Shown: positions 1 to 16,156, counted from the first letter of the stretch. The stretch: 64,000 nucleotides of DNA from Stenopsyche tienmushanensis (GCA_008973525.1 WACJ01000082.1:806001-870000), one strand, 5' to 3'. A program made the numbers and translations. The notes: generated from the letters alone by a model not told the origin.

Positions 1-1095
1 TAACGATAAACAAGAACGGCAACTTCAAAAGTATTTTGTTTTGATACACGGTCCCCCCAAATTCGACCGCTTACATACATAGCAGTTTTATTAATAATAA
101 CATTCGTATATAATGTTAAATAATTATTTATATTGTTTTGAAATAAATCTTCCACAATAGGGCTGATGCTTTAGTATTTGTGTTGTGCGCTAGGCAGGTT
201 TGATTTCAACGATGTCGTTTTGAGAATATCCGATTAGAATATAAATTGATATTATAATTCATTCATTAATTAAATGTGATTCGAAGAACGCGCGCTTTGG
301 TCAATAACAGCGGATACGCGTATCTAAAAAACAATTTTAAAATTTTTGTTAGAAACTTTTCATTGTATAAGTACGAGTACGTAGATTACTCACGTTAGTA
401 TCGTCACCATCTAATATTTTTCAACCTGTCAACTTTGTTGTTGTTGTTTTTTTTTCCCCTTTAAACAAATTGATTTGATCATGTACGATCTTTGTAATCT
501 TTGAATTCGGTAAATTATCTATTTTAATAACGCTATCAATGCTCAAAATGATATACGTACTCTGTAACTGACTAGTATTGTTATTATGATATGCTTAATA
601 AATGTAAAGTTGGATCTCTTTGTTTGCAGTTATTTTGAGACATTTCAAGGTCAAATTTAAATTTATGTAATTCGGATCTCAAATGGGAATCTGTTTATAA
701 CTTATTTTTAATACTTACCGCAAAAATACTTGATTTAGCTTCATGAAAATAATAATTAATATATATTTGTTTTTAATTGCAATTGGTGTTGTTTTTCGCG
801 TTACATTTCTTAATACGGAAAAAAATATTCTTTAGTAAAATTTCATAATAGTCGCAATAAATTGAGCAATTTTATTATTGCATCATATTTTCTTCCCATT
901 GGCCAATTCATAAACGAATTTCACAATGCTTGGGTCGTTTACGCGTTACTCCTACTGTTTTTGCATTGCCGACAAACAATAAAACTGCACGCGACTAGTG
1001 AAGTTGTTCATTGATTCAAATGATCTTTCATGGATCATGGATGTTTATAAACCCATTTTTAAAATTAATTTTTATAGAAAAGTTGCAGCTAAATA
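1..1095. other. 5' flank of the GTPBP1 gene, no gene seen
   Basis: A+T-rich sequence with no convincing exon or known repeat end on either strand. The open frames here are short and match nothing I recognise. The promoter and 5' UTR of the GTPBP1 homologue should lie in the last few hundred bases, but I cannot place a transcription start. Confidence 0.5.
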
Positions 1096-5617
<4,522 letters not shown>

Positions 5618-5620
5618 ATT

Positions 5621-5626
5621 AATAAA
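5621..5626 (+). terminator. Poly(A) signal of GTPBP1
   Basis: AATAAA starts four bases after the TAA stop codon (5615-5617). No other signal is as close. A poly(A) site shortly downstream would give a very short 3' UTR. Confidence 0.55.
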
Positions 5627-5689
5627 TTTGTATATATTGAAATATATATTTAAAACGTGGTGTAATTGATTTTTTTTTTCCCAACACTA

Positions 5690-5995
5690 TCTATCTGTCC
5701 GGAAATCGTAAGACAGAGACGGATGTCTTGCGTCTCATCATATACTCGAGCAACAATGGCAAAGACGTGCATTATGCAACAAAGATGAGACGACTTTAAT
5801 TTGCGATGTCTTGATAATAGGCGTTTGTTTCGATAATTAAGATACTCGCATCATTCTTATCGTTGATCAATTTTGTTATTCCCCCTTGATTGTTCTGGGG
5901 TGGCGTCATAAGCCGAGTATCACCACTCCTTTGCAAAATCTACTCCTTCAGAAGTAAACTGGGAGACTTGCACGGCAGACCCTGTCCTTTATTAA
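5690..5995. repeat. Interspersed repeat family B, copy 2
   Basis: Lies between the convergent GTPBP1 and NCBP2AS2-like genes. It contains the GACAGAGACGGATGTCTTGC block also present at 60925 and the GATAATTAAGATACTCGCAT block shared with all copies. This copy and the one at 60925-61256 are the longest. No coding potential. Confidence 0.75.
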
Positions 5996-6394
5996 TAAAC
6001 AAAAATAGCTATTTACATTAGAACGTAGCGTGTATGTTGTCCGGTTTGAAAGGGTTAATAGTGAAATATAATATTTAGAGTGCAGTCTGTAAATTAATGC
6101 ATGTTTTGGTGCGGAAATTCATGTTTTCTCAAAATGTAATAAAATCATCGTAAATTTATTTATGATTTATAAATTTGCACTGGAATGGGACTAACTTGTT
6201 CGCAGTTGGATCGAATTTAGCATGGGATTGGGCCTTGGGACATTCTTAAAAATCAAGAATAAAAATCTTTGTAATATCACTTTCTGGTATAATTCAACTT
6301 TGATTGTGTAAATGCAGCATTAAATAACATATTTAGATTGAATGAAATGTAGCAAATTAATGCGAAAGTATGACTATTTTGCTGTAATATTTTT

Positions 6395-6400
6395 TTTATT
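6395..6400 (-). terminator. Poly(A) signal for the MED9 / NCBP2AS2-like transcript
   Basis: AATAAA on the minus strand (TTTATT on plus), about 147 bases past the stop of the NCBP2AS2-like frame. I see no AATAAA in the 21 bases between the two coding regions, so both probably share this end. Confidence 0.45.
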
Positions 6401-6546
6401 TAACAAATACAAATGATCAAGTTATAAACAAATCATATTTCCGATTACAATATTCTCCTAATAATTAACTCTCTAAAAATATATCCATAATTTAATGAAA
6501 TATGCCCTAATTAAAATTCACATTAGAATGAATAATCCATCGAATG

Positions 6547-6804
6547 TCACCTTTTTTTCGTTTCATTTTCCTTTATACTTTTACTTACATCTTTAAAACC
6601 ATCGGATAAGTTTTTCTTGAAGTTGTCTAAAAACGAACGAATCCATCGGGAGTTTATTTTGTCCGGCGGGGGTAAACTCTCTTGGGTTCGATAAAACAAA
6701 GATAAGCAAAGTCTGGCTACTTTTCTCACAGGATACGAGTCCGCAATACGCTGGACCAATCGTTCGTTGTTTGCGAGATACTTAAATAGGAATCGCAGCG
6801 GCAT
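6547..6804 (-). CDS. Small protein resembling NCBP2AS2, second frame of the MED9 exon
   Basis: An 85-residue frame starting MPLRFLFKYLANNERLVQRI. The pattern (ML/PLR, then hydrophobic and basic residues, LVxRxxxSYPVRKVARL) resembles the conserved N-terminal half of the metazoan micro-protein NCBP2AS2; the C-terminal half is Lys-rich and diverged. The function in this organism is not known to me. The ATG (6804-6802) lies 21 bases after the MED9 stop codon in the same exon and has A at -3. No splice acceptor lies in the gap, so the frame is probably translated from a dicistronic mRNA or from a short alternative transcript. Its length is typical of the family. It could in principle be a chance frame, but the sequence similarity argues against that. 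Confidence 0.65.
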   Translation of the reverse strand: MPLRFLFKYLANNERLVQRIADSYPVRKVARLCLSLFYRTQESLPPPDKINSRWIRSFLDNFKKNLSDGFKDVSKSIKENETKKR

Positions 6805-6825
6805 CGTTGCAGATTGAGCTTCGAT

Positions 6826-9800
6826 TCATTGGAAAGGAGTCTCAAAGTTGCACATGTTGCGGTACTTTTGCAAGAGTTCTCGTTTGAGATGCAGCTGATT
6901 TCTCAATATGTCAAACTGTCTCAGCTGTTCCCTTTTATTGAATTCGATACCAGGCAATCGGCGTATCTGAAAATATAAGAAGCAAATTGATGATTATGTT
7001 CAATTTTACATAAATTTGTTGTTTTAATTATTAAAAAATGATATCCCACGAGATGTGTGAATAAACATTCTTTACTCAAAGTGTGGGCTAACAATGGTTC
7101 TTATCTACTATCTAATATAATAGTAGATAAGGGCCATTTAAACGATCCAATATTAAAAAAAGGATCAAAAATAATTAAATTAGAAAACAACTAACCATGG
7201 TGTTTTAATAGGTGGAAACTTACTAATTCCATCACGCTTTAAAAATAATTAATCCAATGTGTAAATGAGTAAAAAGTTTCACTGCGCGATCAACACACAG
7301 CATACAAGAAGACTCGAGCGCCCGCCGCCAGTGGCCAGCATGGTATGAAACGTGTTTATTAAAAATTGATAACACGTTCAAAGATATGAAATAGATAAAT
7401 TATGTTTATCTGGTTAGCCGCCACAAGTGTATAAAAACAACTGAAAACCTGTCCCCGCGGGTCATATGCGCCTATAGCCCGTAAACCACACATTTTAATT
7501 TGGATACTCGTCAAAATTTCGGGTTAAGAGTCGCACAAGCATGTTTCGTTAGTTCGGTAACTTGGTCCGACAGGACGGGACATAAACCGATAAAGATCGT
7601 CTGACACTCCTCTTTTGTGCTAATGCGAGTGGCGACAAGACGATAAAGCCTCTTCTTGTTTATTCTTCGGAGAACCTGCGAGCATTCAAGAGGCGCAAAG
7701 TGCGAAAGGACAGGCTGCCTGTTATGTGGACGTCAAACAGCAGAGTATGGATCGACGAAGAGCTGTTAACTGAATGGATAGACTCTGCTGCTGGTTCTGA
7801 GATAATAAAATAGCGGCTGGATAATAATCTTCCTCCGAAAGCCATGCTAATTATGGATAATGCTCCTGCACACACCGAGAGTTCAGGATAATATTTTGGA
7901 GGAGTTTAGTTTTATAAAAACTGTCTTCATTCCATCCAACACAATTTCTTCGAAACTTTGCTTCAACGTCATTGAGAGCACGCAGCTTACCCTACAAAAG
8001 TTTTGGAAAAACCACTTTGATATCGTAGGGTGCACTCATTGATGAAACAAAATAGTCCATTTTTGAATAACATTGAAACTGTTAATGAAAAATGGGACAT
8101 TTACAATAATCTAATATATAAAAATTAGCGTTTGTTTGTCCGTATTTGATGAGCTGCCATACCGTTCATCCGATTGCGATAAAACTTTGTCAACTTGTTG
8201 TTTACACTTGTGGCAATAACATAGTAAAAATATTTTTTGTTATACGAGACGTGACATTGCAACGCATGCCGGGTAATCACTAGTATACAATAAAAAATCA
8301 GTAGCTTTCTCGAAAAGAATCCCCTATTTCAATCCCTAAGCCCGAATTCATTATAAAAAAGATTGTTTTGTACATATGGTGGGATACGCGGGGAATAATT
8401 AATTATGAATTAATGAAACCGGGAGAAAATATAACTGCTTGGATTCAATAATATGAGTTAAAAGATTACATTAATCAAGACTGGCAGGCAAAAAGATTAC
8501 ATCAGGACTGGCGTTCGATTTGAAATTATTTGTCATCATTTAGCGTAACATGAAATGTGTTAAATGAATTACCTACGGTGACTATATTTTTTATAGCAAA
8601 GATTTTGATTGACAAGTTACAAATATTAATTTTGTGTGGCGAAACTGTATCTTGAGGACATTGCACAATCAATACATGCCACCATTTCCGTCTGTCATGA
8701 GCCTTACACAATCAAGAGACGATGTTTGGATTGGGGCAGATATAAATAGCTCTATAAAGGGATAAATGGAAACAGTCGGAGAGCTCCGTCGCGCGATGAG
8801 CTTATGAAATTGAACCCCAATGGTCAATTTCAAAATAAATATCTTTGGAAATATGCCAAATTTCATACTTTGTATTGGAGTTTGTCATGCAGTCTTTGTG
8901 CACAGACCTTGACTGTGGTTTTTACGATTCAAAATAGTTTCCTTGAAATAAATCACATCGAAATTAGTCATTTTAATTGCATAATATACAATATGTCGTC
9001 CAATTTAACGTCACATAAAAGAAACAGTGGAAAGATTCTCATTAAACGCGAAATGACAAAATAGGCAGTATCATCTGCATATAGAGCGAGACCGGAACCG
9101 GAAGGAGCGGGAATATCACGTAGAAAGATATTAAAAAGATAAGGTCCCAATATACTTCCTTGCGGTACTCCGGCTGGGATGAGAACTGAGCCTGACTTGC
9201 AGTGATTGACTACCACAGAGAATTTCCAGTATTTATTTTCGCATTAAAGTTTCTCGACACGTGTTCAGTGATCCTCGTCAATTGGTGAATCGTCGAATTG
9301 AGAAAAACAATGGGATACCTAATCATCAGTTTGGATTCCGTCAACAACATGCGACTGTGGAACAAATACACAGGATCTTTAATAGAATCCACAAGGACTT
9401 AGAAGATAGAAAATATTGCTCGGTAACATTCCTGGACGGAACTCAGGCTTTTGACAAAGTTTGGCATCCAGGCTTGCTACATAAAATTGGAAAACAACTG
9501 ATCACGAATTACTTCTTCATACTCAAATCATACCTGACAAATAGAACATTCTACGTCAAATACGAAGATGAAGCCATCACACTGTATGATATAAAATCCG
9601 GCGTCCCTCAAGGCAGCGTACTTGGTCTAGTCTAGTTCTATACACAGCCGATATTCAGATAACAGACAACTCAACAACTGCCACCTTCGCCGACGATACA
9701 ACTCTTCTAACCTCGCATAACGCTACTCCAGGATGATCTCAACAACACTGTGCACTGCCACAAGCAGACATAGTAAAATATCTCGGTATGCATTTGGGTA

Positions 9801-10462
9801 GACGCTTAACATGAAAAACGCACATCACTAAGAAAAGAACGCAACTGGAATACATTTCCAAATACAGGTTAGTTTTCAATAGAAATATTTCATATAAAAT
9901 TTATTGACAATTGAGGTATGAGATCATATCAATATCGCTTGTTTACGGTTATAGCTTTAGGATAAGATTGACAAAAATATACAAATGTTATATAATGATG
10001 AGATTGACAATAAATAATGTGTTGAAATTTTGGCATAATACGAATTTAAAGACCTTTTTAAACACTCCATTAAACAAATATATTGCGGTTTTCTGGTAAA
10101 TTATATTATTCTCATATAAATGAATTTTGCATGAATGGAACATAAAAATATTCTGCTTTGCTAATGGAAAATTGCATAATCGAAAGGAGATACCTGTGCT
10201 CGTGCAGAATCAAGTTTCTTCTGGAGTTCCAGCACTTTTAAGCTACAATCGGCAGATTCGCGAGCCTTGCCGGCGTTATCATGGACGTCGCGCTCCACGC
10301 TGAAATGTCAACAAGTACTGTCAAATCAAAAAGATAACCTTGCGTAGCCCCTTCTGAGGATGTCATTTCTAACCTAACTCACCTGCGGATGATGTCGTAC
10401 ACAAGTGGCAGAACGTCCGCGTCCACTTCGCGCACGCTCAGCGTCTCCGACCCGCTCTCCAT
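6826..10462 (-). CDS. MED9: Mediator of RNA polymerase II transcription subunit 9
   Basis: Three exons on the minus strand: 10462-10383, 10299-10194, 6966-6826. They join in phase to 108 residues. The first part reads DADVLPLVYDIIR, the usual start of the MED9 core; the middle is a predicted coiled coil (SLKVLELQKKLDSARAQIRR); the end runs LPGIEFNKREQLRQFDILRN and finishes LLQKYRNMCNFETPFQ, which parallels the human ending. MED9 is a small subunit of the Mediator middle module that bridges activators and RNA polymerase II in the nucleus. Exon 1 is G+C-rich for the window. Intron 2 is about 3.2 kb and full of transposon debris. The downstream NCBP2AS2-like frame shares the last exon. Confidence 0.9.
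7100..7131. repeat. Short perfect inverted repeat in MED9 intron 2
   Basis: CTTATCTACTA (7100-7110) and its exact complement (7121-7131) are separated by 10 bases. It may be a relic of a foldback element, or chance in A+T-rich DNA. Confidence 0.4.
7540..8045 (+). mobile_element. pogo/Tigger-type transposase remnant in MED9 intron 2
   Basis: The plus strand reads, with frame breaks, through pieces typical of the DDE domain of pogo/Tigger and Jerky-like transposases: KPLLVYSSENLRAFKRRK, then LPVMWTSNSRVWIDEELLTE, then LPPKAMLIMDNAPAHTES with the catalytic Asp in the DNAPAH motif. The frame is interrupted by stop codons and a shift near 7810 and 7890, and the third catalytic region is not recognisable. 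Terminal repeats were not found. Confidence 0.7.
8110..8283 (+). mobile_element. Helitron-like repeat, unit B, 174 bp
   Basis: Starts TCTAATATATAAAA and ends ATCACTAG, between A (8109) and T (8284). TC at the 5' end, CTAG at the 3' end and insertion between A and T are the Helitron rules. The same start and end occur at 57455-57638. A clear 3' hairpin is not evident, so the class is likely but not proven. Non-autonomous; no open frame. Confidence 0.65.
8359..8449 (+). mobile_element. mariner transposase fragment
   Basis: The plus strand encodes KIVLYIWWDTRGIINYEL and then MKPGEN before a stop. This is the WWD...Y-ELLKPGE region around the second catalytic Asp of mariner transposase. The rest of the element is not recognisable. 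Confidence 0.7.
8965..9255 (-). mobile_element. Non-LTR reverse transcriptase fragment
   Basis: The minus strand reads AGVPQGSILGPYLFNIFLRD and then ALYADDTAYF, the PQGS and YADD motifs of a Jockey- or I-like non-LTR reverse transcriptase. It is cut off near 9255, where a separate reverse-transcriptase fragment begins in the opposite orientation. Confidence 0.8.
9261..9870 (+). mobile_element. Jockey-clade retrotransposon fragment (reverse transcriptase)
   Basis: The open frame 9261-9635 encodes HQFGFRQQHATVEQIHRI, then DGTQAFDKVWH and SGVPQGSVLG. After a frame break come ATFADDTTLLTSHNA and a degenerate thumb region to about 9870. The YFFILKSYLTNRTFYVKY stretch is identical to that of the minus-strand copy at 23560-24995, so both belong to one family. 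5' truncated and frameshifted, as for dead non-LTR copies. Confidence 0.85.
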
Positions 10463-11164
10463 CGTTGACCCGACTTAATAATGGGGAAGCGTTGCTCCGA
10501 TCCTTCACACATGGGGGTACTCCATTATAAACGGATTTAAATTTAATCGGATTCGGAAGACAAAATTGAATCGCTTAAATGACGGCAAACTATTTTTTTC
10601 GTTATACGAACATACCAACAGTGAATTTATTCTTCAACGCAAATAGTAAAATTCATCAAAATAATTGATATAATTTAATTTAAAAAAAATTATTGCATTT
10701 ATCTTTCATGCATTAAATCGATTGAAAATATTAATTTAAATAATTTTATTTCGTTAAACATTTAAAAACAAAAATATATAATTTTTAATATGTGATATTT
10801 CAATTTTTTTAAATTTTAATTTAAAAATTATTCGTTTATCACGTTAATTCACAGCGATGATAATTTATTTTTTAAATACGAATTAAATTTAAAATATTTG
10901 AAAAATACACGATAAAATACGTCATTATTCGTACGTCATGTTATGGCCAAAATCAATGGTCATAAAATTGCATGTTATGTTGTAATGACGTTTGAGTTGA
11001 AATTTAAATTTTGTCTAAAATGTTATTGTTTGCATTTGACTTTTATAATAACGTTACACCCATTCAAGGAGGTTGTTATTTTCAAAAATTAAATTTTGTA
11101 TAAAAATACATAATAAAAAAGACAAAATATAATAAAAATATATAAATAGAGCCGCAGAAAAGAA
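10463..11164. other. Intergenic DNA upstream of MED9, no gene seen
   Basis: The MED9 promoter region lies in the first part. The remainder (about 10550-11160) is very A+T-rich with no recognisable exon or repeat end. Confidence 0.5.
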
Positions 11165-11400
11165 CTATTAAGAATTAGATACATTGAAAGTCAGTTTGTG
11201 AGTGATAGCGTTCTCAGCGTCTTGAATGAAGACGCCAACAGCACCATATCATCTGCATACAGGATGTGGTTCATGCACTTTCCGCCCACCTGGCAACTAA
11301 TTATGGTCTCTCTGAGTGCCAAGGAGAGATCGTCAATGTAAAGGCTGAAAAGGCGACATAGAGCCTCTGACAGATAGTAGACGTCAATAATAAACATAAT
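11165..11400 (-). mobile_element. Non-LTR reverse transcriptase fragment downstream of MGRN1
   Basis: The minus strand reads LFSLYIDDLSLALRE and NHILYADDMVLLASS. YADDMVLLA is the catalytic box of a non-LTR reverse transcriptase. Only about 75 residues remain and no element ends are visible. Confidence 0.75.
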
Positions 11401-11414
11401 TAATAATAAATTCT

Positions 11415-11420
11415 TTTATT
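11415..11420 (-). terminator. Candidate poly(A) signal of MGRN1
   Basis: AATAAA on the minus strand, about 210 bases past the stop codon. It is close to the retroelement fragment at 11165-11400, so its use is uncertain. Confidence 0.35.
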
Positions 11421-11630
11421 CATTTTTCCATAACACATGTGTCTGCTTAAGCATAAATATTACAACATAAAATAAGTTTTATAATATACATTACATTAAA
11501 TAAAATATTTCTGAGATTCAATATGTAATATGTTGACCGTAATAAGTTTAATATAAAAGATCTTTTTATACAAAGAATTAAATAATAAATATAAAACTGA
11601 AAATGGAATGTTTCAGAATATGAACCGAGC

Positions 11631-14600
11631 TCATTTCTCAACAACAGTAGTCGTTATGTTCAGTTGATGATGAGGTATGGCGTTCGTAGAGTTCAAAGGG
11701 GGATTGATCGTTGCCAAGAGCTGTTTAGTCGACGAAGATGAACTGTACGAATCGCCCGACGAACGATTGCTCAGATGGCTCAGAGGAGTACCTGTAGAAA
11801 AGATGGCTTAATCCAAAATTCTAGCGTTTAAATTTAAAAAAATTGGAGATGCTAAATAAATTTACCCGGCAACGATGCAATGTGATGTGATAGGGCCCAT
11901 CTCTGCGGTGTACTGTCGGTCGAGCTGATTATTAAATTTCCGTTATCCTAAAGAATTTAAAATTAAATATGAATTTAAATCTTAATTATAAAAGTTCCAT
12001 GGTGATAAATAATATTTACAGTTTTCATTTTTTGGTTAGGTGACGATAAAATTGTAGTATGTGTGTCCTCCGGAGTAAAATAATCAGAATCCTCTGCAGG
12101 TGCACCCGTTTCATTTTCGGCAGTGGGTTGACCCGTTATTGCTACAAATGTAAAATAAATGACGGTATAAAAGCTTTGGTGGCTGAGAGTAGACAAACGA
12201 CTGTAAAGGCTTAATATAAGTCGAGAATAAGCGTATAACTTACAAGTACTTGACAATTGTTCCGGTTCATCCGTATCCGTATCATCGATCGGTTCTAGTA
12301 CCGCCTCTAAATGTAGCGGTATCCTTCCGACGGAACCTTGTATATTTTCAATGAGATTTAACGATTCGTTTTTATTGACACCGTTATTTCTATTGATCAT
12401 ATCATTGCAATCTGTTAGCAATGGGGATAATTTTTCTGTTTCGCTATCGCCTTCGCAATCTATTTCGCCCTCTTGATTTTCAATCTCTGCATCCAAATCA
12501 TCATTATAGTCGTCCTCTATCTGCAATATTAAATAAGAACGATTTAATCGAGCGCTAAAAAAATTGCAATGTCTATATTTTTATTCGCCGAATACCATTT
12601 TAGATTTAAACTCACACATTTTTTTCTATCTGGTATTATGTGATTTCCTTTCAATCTCTGATTAGCTAACAGAGGACTGTTTGAAGCAATTTTGTTATTA
12701 AATGATTTAATATTTTCTTCTTCGCGGGCCAATAACACTGACATGCGGAACTGAAAATGTTAATAAGCATATAAATCGCATTATGTGGACTAAAGAATGA
12801 GCAAAATAGAAACCATTTCCACAAAGGAGATACGATGCAGTACAACATTTGGAATTGTTTTTATGTAAATTGTCTTATTTTAACACCATTATTAATATTT
12901 CAAGGGACTTCTGTTAGTTTAGATTCGTCAATAAGTACTAAGCTGCTTAATATTATAAATGCCATTCCATGTTAAATTAGAACTTTTAAAAGGTGGGTTA
13001 TTGAAAGCACCAGAAGTTTAACAATAAAAGTTTTTGGAACATGGTGAATAATTACTTCCGGGGTGTTGGACTGGGCAAGGGCTCTATCTCGAGGACTTTT
13101 CCCTTCTAGGTCCTTATTAGACTTGGTAGAAGAGGTATTTTTCAATTTAGCAGAACCTCCGATACTTCCAGATGAATGTCTCTCCAAATTACACCGATTC
13201 ATGTTTTCTGCCTAAAAAGGGTTTGAGAAATTTTGAAAAATAAATATTAATTACTGCCAAAAATTTTGAGATTAAACATTGTTCGGGTCGGAATGATAAA
13301 ATTAAATATTAAAAGAACATTCTTCTGCTCGTTAAAATAAAATTGTAACGTAATGGCATAAATACTTGTAAAGAAGAATCTCCATCTTGATTGGTGATGT
13401 TATTGGAAGTCAGGGGTTGATGGTTCAATTGTGGAGTGGGAGGTGGAAGTGTCACTCGTACTGAATATGGACCGTTGAGTGCTTCTATTAATGATACTGC
13501 CTCATAACCAGCAGGAATATTTTCTGTACTTCCCTAAAAAAGTAGTTATCGATATTCAAAAAACGTAAGCTACAGGATGCGATAGGGAAACTACCTTATT
13601 TTAAGAATTCATTTTTAAAATAAGGTAGTTTCCCTGTTGCATCCGTATAATTTTCTTTATAAATCAGCCAATAATAAAAATTTGTTAATATACGAAGATC
13701 TGAGTAAATGTAGATTCTTACATCGGGTGGACTAGCTGGAGGAAGATGCTGCGATTGATTCAATTGCTTCTGTAGTGCTCTAATCTGAAGCAATGCGCGA
13801 AACGGGGCTCGACATATCGGACAGTTGTTTGCTTGGTAGCGAAGTGAGTCAGCGCAGGAATTGCACAAACACAAATGACGACATGGCAATATCAAGGTAT
13901 CGCGTACATCGCACATGCATATTACGCATTCGCTACCATTATCTTCACAATCTTCGTCACCATTTACCTATAAAATATTAAAACCGTGTCAATATTCTAC
14001 CGTCGAAAATTTAACAGAAAACCTAAATAATAAAATACCTTGGTGTTTTCTAAATTTTTGTTTTCTATTCCGTATATTTCTTGTAATAGATAACAAAGTC
14101 CATCGACGTATAATTTTTGCTTTAACGCTTTCAATACGTACGTTCCATCGGAATGTTTTTCAACGATGGCGATTGTGGTATGAGATTGGCGAAGCTCTAT
14201 AAATAAATGCCATTATAAATATTGATTCATAATATGCAACGATGATTGATATAATTCGCTGACTGACCTTCAGGTCCTTCGTCTACAACACAATGTATTG
14301 CAATGGGAATAACTTCTTTTTCCGAGTTGTATGATAAATCTTCTTCGGAGTATTTGCTAGGGTCGAATACGTGTGACGTCTGACAGAATTGCTGATTGGC
14401 ACCACGTTTATATCGGTACGTGTGAGAATTCATTGCCAGATCTCGGGGATTATATCTGAAATAAATATATGAATTTAAATCTACACAATGTAATTAATTA
14501 TGTTGTAGTTGATGATAAACGTACACAACGCCGTTTGGTGTAAATTCTTCTGTACAAAAATAGTATATGGTAATACAGCATCTCGAATCTGAGTCAAATG

Positions 14601-15362
14601 TGAATTCTATGTTAAATTGTGATGCTTTGATGGGAGTTGTGGTGTCGTTCTGTTCAGATAATTTTCCTGAAGGTTCAATGCTACGAACAAAACGGAGAGA
14701 TTCCTTTCTAATGTTCACTAAGCTTTTCAAAGTCTTTGTCGGCTCATTTGCTTGAGGCGGAGGATACGGAAACTAAACAAAAAAAATATGATTACTTTAT
14801 GAATAAAATATTTTGTATTTTTATTACATTTTGTTTACTAACGGGGGTTGGATGACTTCCAAGAAAGTTTAAGTCTGTATTTTCACCAAATAAATAAGCT
14901 TCAGGTTGTGGGGTGTCAAAACGTTCACCGCCCATAATAAAATGACTTCCGAAATAGTTTCCTGTAAAAAATATAAAATACAATAATTTTTTTTCCAATA
15001 AACAAATGATCATCTACTAATAAAATTTTGCAAAATACAACTTTTATCAGTATTTATATGCTTATTAAACAATAATAAAATATTTTAAATGATAGGTGAT
15101 ATGTGGCTAATAGGTATGCAAGCGTAGAGCATTCGACCTCGACATTATTTACAATGAAATATACCTGCACACTTAACAAATCGAGAATTCTAATTATGAA
15201 GTTAGTGTTAATAAGTTGATACAGATACACACAAGCGATGATGTTTATAAATTGGGACTAAATGAGATATGTACCCCCGATGGGTGGATAGCGATAGGCA
15301 TGGTGGGCCCCCAGCTCGGCATGTTCAGCTGCGGCAGCCTGACGCGAGCATGCCAGCCCCAT
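11631..15362 (-). CDS. MGRN1: E3 ubiquitin ligase MGRN1 (Mahogunin RING finger 1) homologue
   Basis: Thirteen minus-strand exons join in phase to 715 residues: 15362-15275, 14961-14843, 14772-14525, 14455-14268, 14196-14039, 13967-13722, 13533-13366, 13211-13056, 12750-12616, 12520-12244, 12141-12020, 11947-11866, 11791-11631. The N-terminus MGLACSR fits an N-myristoylation signal, as in the family, and leads through HHAYRYPP to GNYFGSHFIMGGERFDTPQP. The RING (about residues 281-319) has ECVICM, LPCRHLCLCNSCADSL and NNCPICR, followed by PFRALLQIRA. The long acidic and Ser-rich C-terminal half is diverged. MGRN1 proteins ubiquitinate TSG101 and melanocortin receptors in vertebrates; the substrate here is unknown. 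A hairpin MITE sits in intron 6 and retroelement debris lies just past the stop codon. The first exon was found only through the AYRYPP motif in a frame that has no long open reading frame of its own. Confidence 0.95.
13571..13648. mobile_element. Hairpin MITE in MGRN1 intron 6
   Basis: Two inverted arms of about 35 bases flank a spacer of about 8 bases around GAATTC; the arms contain GGGAAACTACCTTATTTTAA and its complement, and the outer ends are TACAGGATGCGATA / TTGCATCCGTA. The same terminal sequence (GGGTRYRAC, then AGGAAACTACC) occurs at 23139 and 25262 and at 29137, the latter two next to transposase C-terminal fragments. This is therefore a minimal non-autonomous relative of that family: almost nothing but its two ends. 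Confidence 0.8.
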
Positions 15363-16143
15363 TTCAAGGGTCTACCGACGACCCAACTTCTCCTCTGTGC
15401 ACTGACAGCTCGCGCCACTTGCGCCACCTTAACAGAATAACTACTCAATTATCATAGTTTTAAAGGCCAATTGCAAAACTGCTCGATTAAATCGTTCTTT
15501 GCTGTTCGCAATAATTCCACGAATATTGCGCAATTTATGAGCTTAAAATATATCACAGAAATATGCAATCCAATAATTCAATATCTATTGAATAAAATAT
15601 GTTTTTTTTTCTAAATTGAAAATAATTTAAAATAAAAAATGTTCGATATGAAATTAATCAGAGGATTATGGCAAAATAAAATGAGAAATCAATTAATTTA
15701 TAAAAATTAATCTCAATATATTTAATTGAATTTAATTTTTATATATGGTCATAAATTATAATTTTTAAACTATTATTTATTATCAAAAATGTCTCTGCGT
15801 TTATATTCTTGGTTCGATCTTGAATTTTATTATTTATTCAAATTTATAAAATAGAACGACATATATATATATATTGATATATCATATTCAAATAGATTAT
15901 TAAAGATTGTACTCATTGTGTTGTATAGTATAAATATATTTAAAAATGTATATCTTCGATAAAATATTTAGATATTTATTTAATAACGTAATAATTTAAA
16001 ATCACTTTTAATTTAAACGCACGTATAAAAATGCATCATTTATGTAATATTTTTAAAGCTGTTGATGAATGGTGCAATGTATTCCAGATTAGTAATATGT
16101 GTATCCTTGATGTGATACGGTTGGCTCTCCTGTAAGTCCGACG
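15363..16143. promoter_or_regulatory. Divergent promoter region between MGRN1 and RpL10
   Basis: The two start codons lie 845 bases apart on opposite strands. Most of the gap, about 15490-16080, is very A+T-rich with no recognised element. I cannot point to a TATA box for either gene. Confidence 0.5.
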
Positions 16144-16156
16144 TTCTCTTCTCTCC
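16144..16156 (+). promoter_or_regulatory. Pyrimidine tract (possible TOP start) of RpL10
   Basis: TTCTCTTCTCTCC lies about 50 bases upstream of the ATG at 16208. Ribosomal protein mRNAs of animals usually begin in such a tract, which subjects them to TOR-dependent translational control. The exact start is inferred. Confidence 0.45.

Noticed and set aside
15245..15448. 67-codon minus-strand frame over MGRN1 exon 1
   Set aside because: The true exon uses another frame (MGLACSR...AYRYPP) that joins in phase to exon 2; the longer frame is a shadow.
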